Shown in pieces: positions 8,862-18,340 of a stretch of 64,000 bases of DNA. The position numbers and the translations under genes were made by a program. Under the pieces are notes generated by a model. That model did no database searches, was not told where the DNA came from, and saw only the letters and a program-made list of their open reading frames with translations. Position 1 is the stretch's first letter, and each line of letters begins with the position of its first letter. This DNA is from Uliginosibacterium gangwonense DSM 18521. Lineage in GTDB: Bacteria; Pseudomonadota; Gammaproteobacteria; Burkholderiales; Rhodocyclaceae. The stretch spans positions 193,954 to 257,953 of the forward strand of contig NZ_KB892835.1 of assembly GCF_000373965.1 (NCBI RefSeq), written 5' to 3'.

Positions 8862-10139
8862 ATGACTGCGCCCCTCATGCCTCTGGTTGCCTGTGATCAT
8901 TGCAACCTGATTCATCGGCCTGTGGCCGCGCTGCCCCACGGGCAATTTGCCCGCTGCACGCGCTGTGGCTCGCGTCTGCATGGGGCGCATGTGCATTCGC
9001 TTGATCGGGCCTTGGCCTTGGCCTTGGCGGCGGCCATCCTTTTTCTGTGCGTGTGCACCTTCCCCTTGATGCATCTGGATCTGCAGGGGATGCAGGCCCG
9101 CACGGCCTTGCCGGGGGCGATGATGGCTCTGTACCGCCAGAACATGTCTGCCCTGGCCTTGCTGACGGGCTGGGCGGCCTTGGTGGCGCCTGCGGCCGTG
9201 ATCGCCTCTATGCTCTATATATTGCTGCCCATGCGTATGGGGCGCGTGCCACCCGGGTTTGCCAGGGTGATGCGGGGGATGCAGTTTTTGCAATCCTGGG
9301 CCATGGTCGAGGTTTTCATGCTTGGCGTGGTGGTGTCCCTGGTCAAGCTCGGCAAGGTGGGTGAGGTGCATGCGGATGTGGGCACCGGGCTCTGTGCCGC
9401 CCTGATGCTGTTGCTAACAGGTTTGAGCGTCGAGTTTGAGCATCGCCGTATCTGGCAGATGCATGACATCCTGCGCTTCGGGCGGATGCGCGATCAGTTG
9501 TCCTCCTCCCAGAGTGCAGCACAGCCGGATCAGCCCCTCCTGGTTTGCAGCACATGCGGCCTGATCTGTACGGCCCATGGGGAACACTGTGCCTGCCCGC
9601 GTTGCAATACGATGCTCCATGCAGGCAGGCCGCAGAGCTTGAGCCGCTGTCTGGCCTTGTTGCTGGCAAGTCTGCTGCTGTATTTCCCGGCCAATCTGCT
9701 CACCATGATGGAGACGACCTCGGCATTCGATGTGCAGGAGGACACCATCATCAGTGGCGTGGTCTACCTTTGGCAGAACGGTTCGCCCGATCTGGCCGTG
9801 ATCGTGTTTGTGGCCAGCGTTGTAGTCCCCTTGCTCAAAATCCTCTGCCTGGGTTTGTTGTTAGCCTGTGTAAAATGGCGTTGGCAGATTCCCCGCATAC
9901 AGCAGAGCAGGCTCTTTGCGCTGGTGGAGTTTGTAGGCAAGTGGTCGATGCTAGACCTCTTCGTGATTGCCCTATTGAGCGCGTTGGTCGATTTTGGCCC
10001 CCTGGCCTCCGTGCGGGCAGGGCCAGCGGCGATTGCATTTGGTGCCGTGGTGGTGTTGACCATGTTGGCCGCGTCAGCATTTGATCCGCATCTGATTTGG
10101 CGTGAGCCCATAAAAAAGACGGAAGGCAGCAATGGTTGA
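8862..10139 (+). CDS. pqiA: PqiA-family inner-membrane protein
   Basis: Integral membrane component of a PqiABC-type system, which in Escherichia coli links inner and outer membranes for lipid transport. The 425-aa protein is a tandem of two PqiA domains, each beginning with a zinc-ribbon-like cysteine module (CDHCNLIH...CTRCGSRL near the N-terminus and CSTCGLIC...CPRCNTML near the middle) followed by membrane helices. The ATG at 8862 was chosen; a GTG at 8823 in the same frame is possible. Its stop overlaps the start of pqiB by 8 bp, so the genes are translationally coupled. Confidence 0.9.
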   Translation: MTAPLMPLVACDHCNLIHRPVAALPHGQFARCTRCGSRLHGAHVHSLDRALALALAAAILFLCVCTFPLMHLDLQGMQARTALPGAMMALYRQNMSALALLTGWAALVAPAAVIASMLYILLPMRMGRVPPGFARVMRGMQFLQSWAMVEVFMLGVVVSLVKLGKVGEVHADVGTGLCAALMLLLTGLSVEFEHRRIWQMHDILRFGRMRDQLSSSQSAAQPDQPLLVCSTCGLICTAHGEHCACPRCNTMLHAGRPQSLSRCLALLLASLLLYFPANLLTMMETTSAFDVQEDTIISGVVYLWQNGSPDLAVIVFVASVVVPLLKILCLGLLLACVKWRWQIPRIQQSRLFALVEFVGKWSMLDLFVIALLSALVDFGPLASVRAGPAAIAFGAVVVLTMLAASAFDPHLIWREPIKKTEGSNG

Positions 10140-11766
10140 TCAGACTGAACCCCCCGTGCAGGATTTCCCCCACGCGATTTCGCAGCGCCCCAGCCTTTTG
10201 CAGCGCCTGCCCGTCGTCTGGCTGGTGCCGCTGATTGCCTTGCTGGTGGGCGGCTGGCTAGCGATCAAGGCAATTCGTGACCAAGGGCCCACCATCACCA
10301 TCAGTTTTGAATCGGCGGCGGGGTTGGAGGCAGGCAAGACCAAGCTCAAATACAAGGAACTGGATATCGGGATGGTCAAAAGCGTGACCCTGGCAGCGGA
10401 TCGCAGCCACGTCATCGTCAAGGCCGAGATGTCGCCCAGCGTGGCGGACCTCATGCTCGAAGACACCCGCTTCTGGGTGGTGCGCCCGCGCATTGCCAAC
10501 GGCGGGATCAGTGGGCTGGATACGGTGCTCTCCGGGGCCTATATCGGCATGGATGTCGGGGACAGTGCGCAGCATCGGCAAGATTTTGTCGGCCTGGAAG
10601 CCCCCCCGATGGTCACCGCCCATCAGGCCGGGCGCCTGTTCCGGCTCAAGGCCAGTGATCTAGGTTCCCTGAGTTATGGCACGCCAGTGTACTTTCGTCG
10701 CATCGAAGTCGGGGAACTGGTGGCGTATGAACTGGATCGGGATGGCTCCGGGATTACCGCCAAAGTTTTTATCCATGCGCCGTATGATAAATACGTGACC
10801 AGGGAGACTCATTTCTGGCATGCCAGTGGCTTGGACGTGTCGATGGACGCAACAGGGGTGAGGTTGCGCACACAATCCTTGGCTTCGGTGGTGTTGGGGG
10901 GGATCGCCTTTTCTACCCAGGACGACACGATTGGCAAGGAGCCTGCGGCGGCAGAAACCAGCTTTGTGTTGGCAGAATCCAGGGAAGACGCCTTTCGGCC
11001 AGACGACAGTGTGTTTGATGAATATGACATGGTCTTCAACGAAACTGTGCGTGGGCTCAAGCCCGGTGCCGAGGTGGATTTCCGGGGGATAGCGATCGGC
11101 GAAGTGGTCAGCCTGGGGATGAGTTATGAACGCGACAAGCGCAGTCTGACGGTACCGGTGCGCATCCGCATCTATCCGGATCGGATGCGCTCGCTGAACA
11201 TCGAGCAGAAGGTGGGGGATACCCCTGCCGGGCGCCGCAAACTGCTGGATGATTTCATCGCTGCGGGGCTGCGCGCCCAGTTGCGTACCGGCAACCTGTT
11301 GACCGGTCAGCTTTACGTGGCGCTGGATTTCTTCCCCAAGGCCGCTCGGCAGGCGGTGGATTGGGCACGTGTCCCCCCTGTGTTGCCTACCACCAATGGC
11401 GATCTGCATGAATTGCAGGCCACGCTCGCCAGCATTGCAGGCAAGCTGGATCGGATACCCTTCGAGCAGATCAGTGCCGATCTGCACCAATCCCTGCAAT
11501 CGCTGGACAAGGCGCTCAAGGATGCGGACGCCCTGATTGCCAAGCTCGATGGTGAGGTGGCGCCCGAGATCAAGGCCACCCTTGCCAGCGCGCGCCAGAC
11601 GCTGAACACCACCGAGCAGACCATGGCCAACCAGTCTCCCATGCAGCAGGAATTGCAGGGCAGCTTGCGAGAGGTGTCCCGCGCGGCGCAGTCGGTACGG
11701 GAACTGACCGATTATCTGCAACGCCATCCCGAAGCGCTGCTGCGTGGCAAAACCGAGGAGAAGTGA
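10132..11766 (+). CDS. pqiB: PqiB-family MCE intermembrane transport protein
   Basis: 544 aa. One N-terminal membrane helix (VVWLVPLIALLVGGWLAIKAI) anchors it in the inner membrane. It is followed by MCE/MlaD repeats, recognisable from phrases such as AAGLEAGKTKLKYKELDIGMV, and RGLKPGAEVDFRGIAIGEVV near residue 305, each the start of one MCE domain, and then a C-terminal helical segment (about 415-540) that can form the needle-like tunnel seen in E. coli PqiB. The protein should bridge the periplasm and carry phospholipids or other hydrophobic molecules. It overlaps pqiA upstream and the lipoprotein gene downstream. Confidence 0.93.
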   Translation: MVDQTEPPVQDFPHAISQRPSLLQRLPVVWLVPLIALLVGGWLAIKAIRDQGPTITISFESAAGLEAGKTKLKYKELDIGMVKSVTLAADRSHVIVKAEMSPSVADLMLEDTRFWVVRPRIANGGISGLDTVLSGAYIGMDVGDSAQHRQDFVGLEAPPMVTAHQAGRLFRLKASDLGSLSYGTPVYFRRIEVGELVAYELDRDGSGITAKVFIHAPYDKYVTRETHFWHASGLDVSMDATGVRLRTQSLASVVLGGIAFSTQDDTIGKEPAAAETSFVLAESREDAFRPDDSVFDEYDMVFNETVRGLKPGAEVDFRGIAIGEVVSLGMSYERDKRSLTVPVRIRIYPDRMRSLNIEQKVGDTPAGRRKLLDDFIAAGLRAQLRTGNLLTGQLYVALDFFPKAARQAVDWARVPPVLPTTNGDLHELQATLASIAGKLDRIPFEQISADLHQSLQSLDKALKDADALIAKLDGEVAPEIKATLASARQTLNTTEQTMANQSPMQQELQGSLREVSRAAQSVRELTDYLQRHPEALLRGKTEEK

Positions 11767-12347
11767 GCGTGAGCGGATCAAAAGCATGGTGGGCACTATT
11801 GGCGGCGGTTTGTTTCGGCTTGGCCGGGTGTAGTTCGACGCCGGTCCGTTTCTACTCGCTTGACGGGGTGACGCCTGCACGTGCCGACGCGCACAGTGAG
11901 ATCAGCGTGGTGGTGGCCCAGGTGGGCATTCCGCCGCGTGTGGATCGCAGGCAACTGGTGCTGGGTGTGGGCGAGGTGAAGATTGCCGAGCTGGAGCAAT
12001 GGGTAGCCCCTTTGCGGGAAGAGATTGGCCATGCTGTGGCCTTGAATCTTTCACATCTGCTGGGGGCCGAGCAGGTGGCAGCATGGCCGCAGAATCTGGT
12101 GGCGGACGCCGCCTTGAGCGTCCATCTGGATGTCGCCCGCTTTGATTCGCAACCCGGTGTCGGGGCGATGGATGAAATCAGTTGGAGTGTGCGTGACCGT
12201 CAGGGCAAGCCCCTGGCGTCTGGACGCAAGAACTATCAGTCCGTGCCTGCAAATGTTTCATTGGCTGCGCTGGTGGCGGCCCACAACCAGAATCTGGCTG
12301 CGGTGGCGGAAGATATTGCGCAGGCTGTGGTGGCCCTCAAACAATGA
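11763..12347 (+). CDS. pqiC: PqiC-family outer-membrane lipoprotein
   Basis: 194 aa of the ABC-transport auxiliary lipoprotein family (DUF330/PqiC). An N-terminal signal ends at the lipobox LAGC, followed by TPVRFYSLDG and the typical VGIPPRVDRRQLVLG stretch. It should sit in the outer membrane and receive the PqiB tunnel. The start GTG overlaps the pqiB stop by 4 bp; a second in-frame GTG two codons on is equally possible. With pqiA and pqiB it forms a compact three-gene operon. Confidence 0.9.
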   Translation: MSVSGSKAWWALLAAVCFGLAGCSSTPVRFYSLDGVTPARADAHSEISVVVAQVGIPPRVDRRQLVLGVGEVKIAELEQWVAPLREEIGHAVALNLSHLLGAEQVAAWPQNLVADAALSVHLDVARFDSQPGVGAMDEISWSVRDRQGKPLASGRKNYQSVPANVSLAALVAAHNQNLAAVAEDIAQAVVALKQ

Positions 12348-12464
12348 TGGGCGCCTGAACCGAGCGATGGCACTGGTCATCCTGCCGTGGTGATGCGATA
12401 GTCGAGCCTGTGGCGCAATGCGCTTTGTCTCTTGCCGGTGCAGCGCCCCGGCAGAATGCTCATC

Positions 12465-13637
12465 ATGACGCAAAATATTGATCTGGATATCTTGATTGTG
12501 GGCGCCGGGCTTGCGGGTGCAAGTCTGGCCTGTGCCTTGCGCGGCAGCCATTACCGGGTGGGGCTAGTGGAGCGACAGGCACCTGCCCCGGTGGCGGGGT
12601 GGGATGCGCGTATCTATGCCATCAGCCCGGCCAATGTGACGTTTCTGGAGCGCTGTGGGGCTTGGCCGCACCTGGACGCACAACGCATCCAGGCTGTGTC
12701 CCGCATGGATGTGCGCGGGGACGCGGGCGGGCGGCTACAGTTCTCTGCCTACGAATGCGGCCTGGATTCGCTGGCCAGCATCGTGGAGAGCTGCCAGATG
12801 GCGCATGAACTATGGGAGACCGCCAGGCGCCAGCCGAATATCCAGCTCTTTTGCCCCGCAACCCCCGTCTCCTTCAAATGCGAGGCCGATGCCGCGACAG
12901 TAACGCTGGAAGACGGGCGCAGCATTCGTGCAGCGTTGGTGGTTGGGGCTGACGGGGCACAATCCTGGTTACGTGCTGTGGCAGGCTTGGCGGCGGATTT
13001 CCGCCCCTATGGCGAGTTGGGCGTGGTCGCCAACTTCAAGGCTGCAAAGCCGCACCGTGGTACCGCCTATCAATGGTTCCGTGAAGATGGCATCCTGGCT
13101 TATCTGCCGTTACCGGAGAACCAAATCTCGATTGTGTGGTCAACGCCAGAGCCGCATGCCCAGTCGCTTCTGGCGCTACCGGCTGAAGCCTTGGCCGAGC
13201 AGGTGGCGCAAGCCGGGGAACGTGTGTTGGGGGACTTGGAAGTCATCACCCCCGCGCAGGGCTTCCCCTTGCGGCTCCTGAAAGTGCCGCAGGTGGTGGC
13301 GCCGCGTGTCGCTTTGATCGGGGATGCGGCCCATGGGGTGCATCCTTTGTCGGGGCATGGTATCAACCTGGGGTTCCAGGATGCGCAGGCGCTCAGCGAA
13401 TTGTTGTTGAACCTGCCGACGATGTGCGACATTGGTGAGCTGGTCATCCTGCAACGCCATGCGCGGGCCAGGGCTGAGGAAACCCTGCTTGTACAGGGGC
13501 TGACTCACGCTTTGCATGAGTTGTTCAGGCCCCGTTTGGCGCCGCTTGCCGCTTTGCGCAACATGGGCATGAATATGCTCGGTAATATGTCTTTGCTGCG
13601 CAGTATGGCAACACGCTATGCTGCGGGATTATTCTAA
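12465..13637 (+). CDS. FAD-dependent UbiH/UbiF-type hydroxylase
   Basis: 390-aa flavoprotein monooxygenase of the UbiH/VisC/COQ6 family, which hydroxylates the ubiquinone ring during biosynthesis. Visible motifs are the FAD-binding ILIVGAGLAGASLA at the N-terminus, the DG motif VVGADGAQSWLR near residue 160, and the second FAD motif GDAAHGVHPLSGHGINLGFQD near residue 285. The ATG at 12465 places the dinucleotide fold at the very N-terminus; ATG at 12456 is also in frame. Which ring position it modifies cannot be told. It is followed 36 bp on by dsbC. Confidence 0.9.
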   Translation: MTQNIDLDILIVGAGLAGASLACALRGSHYRVGLVERQAPAPVAGWDARIYAISPANVTFLERCGAWPHLDAQRIQAVSRMDVRGDAGGRLQFSAYECGLDSLASIVESCQMAHELWETARRQPNIQLFCPATPVSFKCEADAATVTLEDGRSIRAALVVGADGAQSWLRAVAGLAADFRPYGELGVVANFKAAKPHRGTAYQWFREDGILAYLPLPENQISIVWSTPEPHAQSLLALPAEALAEQVAQAGERVLGDLEVITPAQGFPLRLLKVPQVVAPRVALIGDAAHGVHPLSGHGINLGFQDAQALSELLLNLPTMCDIGELVILQRHARARAEETLLVQGLTHALHELFRPRLAPLAALRNMGMNMLGNMSLLRSMATRYAAGLF

Positions 13638-13673
13638 ACTGGCGGCGCTGCCCGCCCTGACTGGAGATTTGCC

Positions 13674-14402
13674 TTGAATCGTTTGATTACTGCGGGCCTT
13701 GCCCTGTGTTTGTCGCTGTGTGCTCTGACTGCCCAGGCAGGGGAAGCCGAAGTCCGCAAAGGTGTGGATTCGATCATGTCCATGCCCGGGGCAATCCAGG
13801 AGCTGAACAAGCTTCCTTATGGCAACTTCTACGAAGTGCTGCTCAAAAATGGGCAGATTTTGTATGTCGATGCTTCGGGCAAGTTCTTCTTCAGTGGCAA
13901 CCTGATTGACATTGCCAAGAAAGAGGACGTAACCGCCCGGCGTGAGAACGACCGCTCCAAGATCAACATCTCGGAATTGCCCCTGAACCAAGCCATCAAG
14001 CAGGTGCGTGGCAACGGCAAGCGGACCCTGGTGACTTTTGAAGATGCCAACTGCGGCTATTGCAAGAAGCTGGCAAAAGACATGAAGGACCTGAAGGACG
14101 CCACCATCTATACTTTCATGATTGCCATCCTGGCACCGGATTCCGAGACCAAGGCTCGTAACATCTGGTGTTCGGCAGACAAGGCCAAGGCCTGGAACGA
14201 CTGGATGGTCGACGGCAAGGAACCGCCTGCATCAGCCAAGTGTGAAGACCCGATTGCCAAAAACATGGACTTGGCCTCCCGCTACAATATCCACGGCACA
14301 CCGACCATCTATCTTGCCGATGGTAACCGTGCAGGTGGCGGCTATCTGCCTCTGGCGAAGCTGGAAGAGGCCCTGGCCCGCGTGGAAAAAGCCAAGAAAT
14401 AA
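13674..14402 (+). CDS. dsbC: Thiol:disulfide interchange protein DsbC
   Basis: Periplasmic disulfide isomerase, 242 aa. A signal peptide ends near LTAQA; next is the dimerisation domain with DasGKFFFSGNLID-like sequence, then a thioredoxin fold with active site CGYC (FEDANCGYCKKL), the cis-proline loop GTPTIYLADG, and a second Cys pair (IWCSAD and SAKCED) matching the structural disulfide of DsbC. The start is TTG at 13674, supported by GGAG about nine bases upstream; no ATG fits the signal peptide. A strong terminator follows. Confidence 0.94.
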   Translation: MNRLITAGLALCLSLCALTAQAGEAEVRKGVDSIMSMPGAIQELNKLPYGNFYEVLLKNGQILYVDASGKFFFSGNLIDIAKKEDVTARRENDRSKINISELPLNQAIKQVRGNGKRTLVTFEDANCGYCKKLAKDMKDLKDATIYTFMIAILAPDSETKARNIWCSADKAKAWNDWMVDGKEPPASAKCEDPIAKNMDLASRYNIHGTPTIYLADGNRAGGGYLPLAKLEEALARVEKAKK

Positions 14403-14463
14403 GCAGCATTCCGCATAGCGGGAACCTGAGCATGTCTGCGTAAGAAGGATGCAGCAAAGTTCT

Positions 14464-14501
14464 AAAAAATCCCCTGGCATGGAGTTGCCAGGGGATTTTT
14501 T
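14464..14501. terminator. Bidirectional terminator between dsbC and sensor kinase
   Basis: A long perfect stem (AAAAAATCCCCTGGCA pairing with TGCCAGGGGATTTTTT, 6-nt loop) with T-runs on both strands separates the convergent dsbC and histidine-kinase genes. Confidence 0.95.
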
Positions 14502-14542
14502 TATGCGCCTGTGGTTTAGGGTGGGCAGTTGGTTGTGGGCGT

Positions 14543-16165
14543 TCAGGGCTTTGCTGCGCTCTGATCTTTGACCATTTTGGGCGCCGTACAGGGCAGGGTG
14601 ATTTCAAAGCGTGTGCCTTCCCCAGGCGCGCTGAAAACCTCAATCTTGCCGCCCAGCAGCCCGGCCACGATGTTGTGGACAATGTGCAGCCCCAGCCCTG
14701 AGCCGCCCTGGCCGAGCTTGGTGGTGAAAAAAGGTTCAAAGATCCGGTTTTTGACTTCGGGACTCATCCCCAGACCGTTGTCGGCACAGATGATCATGAC
14801 ATGGTTGTTTTCAAGTTTCCGGCTTTCGATGTTGACGTAACCACTGTCGCGTCCCTCAAAGCCATGAATCAACGAATTGAGCACCAGATTGGTCAGCACT
14901 TGACCAAGTGGGCCGGGGAAACTATCCATTACCACATCCATGGCCAGTTCGGTATTGACCTTGAATGGGGTGCCTTTGAAGCTAGGGTGGATGGTGACCA
15001 GAACTTCATGGATGACCTTGGCCAGATCAAAACGGCGCCGCATATCGGTGGTCTGGTCGATGGCCAGCTGTTTGAAATCACGGATGAGGTCGGCGGCGCG
15101 CTGGATGTTTCGCTGCAGCAAGGCTTGTCCTTCACGGGTCGCCTCAATGACCGAGAGCAGATCGGAGCGGCGCAGGGAATTGTTTTCCAGCGTCTGGGCA
15201 AGGTTGCAGAAATGCTCATCCAGCGTGGAGACAACGGTCATGGCGTTGCCAAGCGGAGTATTCAGCTCGTGGGCCACGCCTGCCACCAGGCGCCCCAGTG
15301 AGGCGAGTTTTTCGGATTCGATCAGGCCCGATTGGGTCGTCTTGAGCGTATCCATCGCCTCAACCAGTTCTGCGTTGGCGTGGGTGAGTGCTTCGGTACG
15401 TTCTGCCACGCGCCTTTCCAGCAAAGAGGCGTGTTCGGTGAGTTCCTCATTCTTGTTGCGTAATTCGGCAAAAGTCTTTAGCAGGGTCAGGCGCATGTGT
15501 TCCATGGCGGTGGCAACCTGCCCCAACTCATCATGATGATCGGGCAGGATGGCATGGCTGAAATCCTCCTGGGCGATGTGATTGGCACCTTCGGTCAGGG
15601 TGGCGATGGGGGTGAGCAGGCGTCTGCGCAAGACCAGGAAGATCAAGACCAGGGCGACCGCGAGCATCAAGGCGCTGCGCACCATCATCCATTCCTGTGC
15701 TTTCTGGCTGGCTGCCAGATAGGGGGATAGATTCATGGTGACGGAAACGCGACCAATCACCTCGCCATCGCGCAGGATGGGGGATTCGGCTGTGAGTTTC
15801 TGGCTCTGTCCCGTGCTGGGGCGGTGAATCTCTACAAATGGTATGGAGGAATGTGAGTCATAGACGATGACCGAATCAAAGCGTGGGTTGTTGGAGATGG
15901 CATCCGCAATGCTTCGGGCGTTTTCGTGCGCCAACTCCCATAGCTGCGACTGCATCACCAGGGCCAATGTTTGGGTGGTGCGTTGCAGGTCTTGCTCCAA
16001 CTCACGTCTGGCGGTTTGGGCGCTTAGATTCTGCTCCAGCGCAAAGGTGATCAGGGCGGGGATCAGCAGGCCGAAGGCCACCGCGTAAACAACGGCGCCT
16101 CGTAAGCCACGGGGCAGAATGTGGTTTGGCAGCCGCGAAGAGAGGGGCGAGGAGGGCTTGAGCAT
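14543..16165 (-). CDS. Orphan membrane sensor histidine kinase
   Basis: 540 aa. Two membrane helices (about 24-46 and 165-182) flank a roughly 120-residue periplasmic sensor. A HAMP domain, a coiled coil (about 240-285) and the kinase core follow. The H-box is LVAGVAHELNTPLGNAM, the N-box LTNLVLNSLIHGF, the G1 box DNGLGM and the G2 box GGSGLGLHIVHN. No response regulator gene is adjacent, so its partner is elsewhere. The core resembles kinases that regulate polar or stress functions, but no ligand can be inferred. It follows glmU in the same direction, with two stem-loops between them. Confidence 0.9.
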   Translation of the reverse strand: MLKPSSPLSSRLPNHILPRGLRGAVVYAVAFGLLIPALITFALEQNLSAQTARRELEQDLQRTTQTLALVMQSQLWELAHENARSIADAISNNPRFDSVIVYDSHSSIPFVEIHRPSTGQSQKLTAESPILRDGEVIGRVSVTMNLSPYLAASQKAQEWMMVRSALMLAVALVLIFLVLRRRLLTPIATLTEGANHIAQEDFSHAILPDHHDELGQVATAMEHMRLTLLKTFAELRNKNEELTEHASLLERRVAERTEALTHANAELVEAMDTLKTTQSGLIESEKLASLGRLVAGVAHELNTPLGNAMTVVSTLDEHFCNLAQTLENNSLRRSDLLSVIEATREGQALLQRNIQRAADLIRDFKQLAIDQTTDMRRRFDLAKVIHEVLVTIHPSFKGTPFKVNTELAMDVVMDSFPGPLGQVLTNLVLNSLIHGFEGRDSGYVNIESRKLENNHVMIICADNGLGMSPEVKNRIFEPFFTTKLGQGGSGLGLHIVHNIVAGLLGGKIEVFSAPGEGTRFEITLPCTAPKMVKDQSAAKP

Positions 16166-16304
16166 GGCAGGTGAGGGGCAGGAAGCGAAAACGTGTCTCC
16201 AAATCCTGATGGGAGCCGACTACGTGAAGCCTGACGGTGAGAGCCTGTCTGCGATCTGTATGATGGCAAGATAGCACTTCCCTTTTGAAAGTGCTGTGAT
16301 GGAT

Positions 16305-16337
16305 TGTCAGGCCAAGAAAGTCGGTCCTGGCCTGACA
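16305..16337 (-). terminator. Stem-loop after glmU
   Basis: TGTCAGGCC (16305-16313) pairs with GGCCTGACA (16329-16337) 26 bp after the glmU stop. A second hairpin (AGCACTT/AAGTGCT, 16274-16296) follows. Neither has a clean T-run, so termination strength is uncertain. Confidence 0.5.
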
Positions 16338-16362
16338 TCGCCACAGGCGCACGCCTCCAGGG

Positions 16363-17730
16363 TCAGTCGCCTTTTTTGGGCTTGGTCGGGCGCACCCAGC
16401 CAGACAGGCTGATCTGCCGGGCGCGGCCCAAGGTCAGTGCATCTTCGGGGGCATCACGCGTCAAGGTGGTGCCTGCGCCAATCGTTGCGCCACGCCCGAT
16501 CTTGACGGGGGCGACCAGTTGGCTGTCCGAACCGATGAACACATTGTCTTCAATGATGGTGCGGTGCTTGTTGGCGCCATCGTAATTGCAGGTGATCACC
16601 CCGGCACCGACATTGACCCGGCTGCCCACGGTGGCATCCCCCAGGTAGGACAGATGGTTGGCCTTGGTATGGGCTGCGATCTGGCTGTTTTTGATCTCGA
16701 CGAAATTCCCGACGTGTACGTCTTGAGCCAATACCGTACCCGGGCGCAGGCGTGCGAAGGGGCCGAGTACGCCTTCAGGGCCGATCTCTGCGCCTTCGAA
16801 ATGGCAGAATGGGGCGATCCGGGTGAGGGGGCCGACCTTGACATTCTTGAGCACCGAATAGGCGCCAAGCTTGACGCCATCGGCCAGTTCGACACGGCCT
16901 TCAAATACACAGCCCACGTCGATTTCCACGTCGCGCCCACAGATCAGCTCACCCCGGATGTCGATGCGGGCCGGGTCCAGGATGGTGACGCCAGCTTCCA
17001 TCAGGGTGTTGGCCCGGTTGCGTTGGTAGATGCGCTCCAGCTCGGCCAGTTGAACCTTGTTGTTGACCCCCAGGGTTTCCCATTCCTGCGCGGGTTGCTG
17101 GGCCCGCACTTCAATGCCGTCGGCCACAGCCATGGCAATAATATCGGGCAGATAGTATTCGCCCTGGGCGTTGTTGTTGGATAGGCGGGACAGCCAACTC
17201 CGCAGTAGGCGGGCTGGCGCGCACAAAATGCCGGTGTTGATTTCCCTTATGGCCCGTTCGGCAGCGCTGGCGTCCTTGTCTTCTACAATCCGGATCACAC
17301 TGCCCTGCGTGTCGCGCACGATGCGGCCATAGCCCTTGGGATTGGCCAAGTCCACCGTGAGCAGGCCCACATGGCTGTCTCCGGCAGTATCGAGCAAGGC
17401 CTGGAGCGTGGAAGTCTGGATCAGGGGTACATCGCCAAACAGGATCAGCACGCTGCCCGTGTCATCGAACACTGACATGGCTTGTTGTGTGGCGTGGCCT
17501 GTGCCCAGTTGTTGGGCCTGCTCGGCCCACAGGATGTCGGGGGCGGCGAGCGTTGCACGCACCTGATCGCCGCCATGCCCATACACCACGCAAAGCTTGC
17601 GGGGGGACAGGGCCCGGGAGGCATTCAGCACATGGGCCAGCAAAGGCTGCCCGGCAATGGGTTGCAGCACTTTGGGCAGTTGGGAGTTCATTCGCTTGCC
17701 CTGACCAGCAGCAAGAATCGCAATTTGCAT
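16363..17730 (-). CDS. glmU: Bifunctional UDP-GlcNAc pyrophosphorylase / GlcN-1-P acetyltransferase
   Basis: 455 aa, normal length for GlmU, which makes UDP-N-acetylglucosamine for peptidoglycan and lipopolysaccharide. The N-terminal uridylyltransferase domain shows [17 protein letters not shown] (residues about 5-22) and the loop [12 protein letters not shown]. The C-terminal left-handed beta-helix has many hexapeptide repeats and the acetyltransferase stretch [10 protein letters not shown]...[11 protein letters not shown], with YDGANKHRT nearby. The ATG at 17730 matches the family start. It stands alone with its own upstream region. Confidence 0.98.
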   Translation of the reverse strand: MQIAILAAGQGKRMNSQLPKVLQPIAGQPLLAHVLNASRALSPRKLCVVYGHGGDQVRATLAAPDILWAEQAQQLGTGHATQQAMSVFDDTGSVLILFGDVPLIQTSTLQALLDTAGDSHVGLLTVDLANPKGYGRIVRDTQGSVIRIVEDKDASAAERAIREINTGILCAPARLLRSWLSRLSNNNAQGEYYLPDIIAMAVADGIEVRAQQPAQEWETLGVNNKVQLAELERIYQRNRANTLMEAGVTILDPARIDIRGELICGRDVEIDVGCVFEGRVELADGVKLGAYSVLKNVKVGPLTRIAPFCHFEGAEIGPEGVLGPFARLRPGTVLAQDVHVGNFVEIKNSQIAAHTKANHLSYLGDATVGSRVNVGAGVITCNYDGANKHRTIIEDNVFIGSDSQLVAPVKIGRGATIGAGTTLTRDAPEDALTLGRARQISLSGWVRPTKPKKGD

Positions 17731-18340
17731 GATTAAAACTTTCGGGGTAGGTCTGCCATTACGCGGGCCAGACAAAACGCACAAGGGAGGATCTTAACAC
17801 CATAAAAACAGGGTCATTTTTGTTGCGATGCCACAACAACTGGATTTTGTTTGATATGTGTCACTGGAAGGGTTTTCCATGATAGCTAATATCGATCACG
17901 CTCTAATCAGAAGCAAGGTCATGGATATTGCAGTGCCGCCCACTACGGGTTGTGCCCAAAGTTTTGCCACGCCAGCGCCATCGTGCACTGCGCAAACAAG
18001 GCTGGCAGAACGTAGCGGGATCGGTCACAATGCGCCCGGCTTGGCAGATGCCCTGAGCAAGTTGCGACGAATTCTGCCGTATTTTCTCGCGCCGCCTGTT
18101 TTACCCCTGCACACAAGCAATGTGTGGCATCTGCCCGATGGGCATTGAGCCAATTGTCTGGTGCAGCATGGGAAGGCGTATGCCAGACGAACCGAATACC
18201 AATACCTGGTCGGACTCTTGTGGTCCGGGGTTGTTTCCGGGGCCTGTTGGCCCATTGTGCTGACCCGTTGTGCAGTGCGTGTGATCATCAAGCGCCTTGT
18301 CGCTCACCGCCAGACTGCGGCTCAATAAGTTGGAGAAAAA
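17731..18340. other. 610-bp intergenic region between glmU and ackA
   Basis: It holds the divergent control regions of glmU and ackA. A 96-codon open frame at 17858-18148 lacks a ribosome site and recognisable content and was not called. A stretch at 17868-17885 (AAGGGTTTTCC then ATGATAG) resembles the conserved box upstream of the sugar-locus operators at 48.9 and 57.0-57.4 kb, but no AAAGCGCTTT operator accompanies it. Confidence 0.4.

Noticed and set aside
17858-18148. 96-codon frame upstream of ackA
   Set aside because: No ribosome site, no recognisable sequence; more likely control region.
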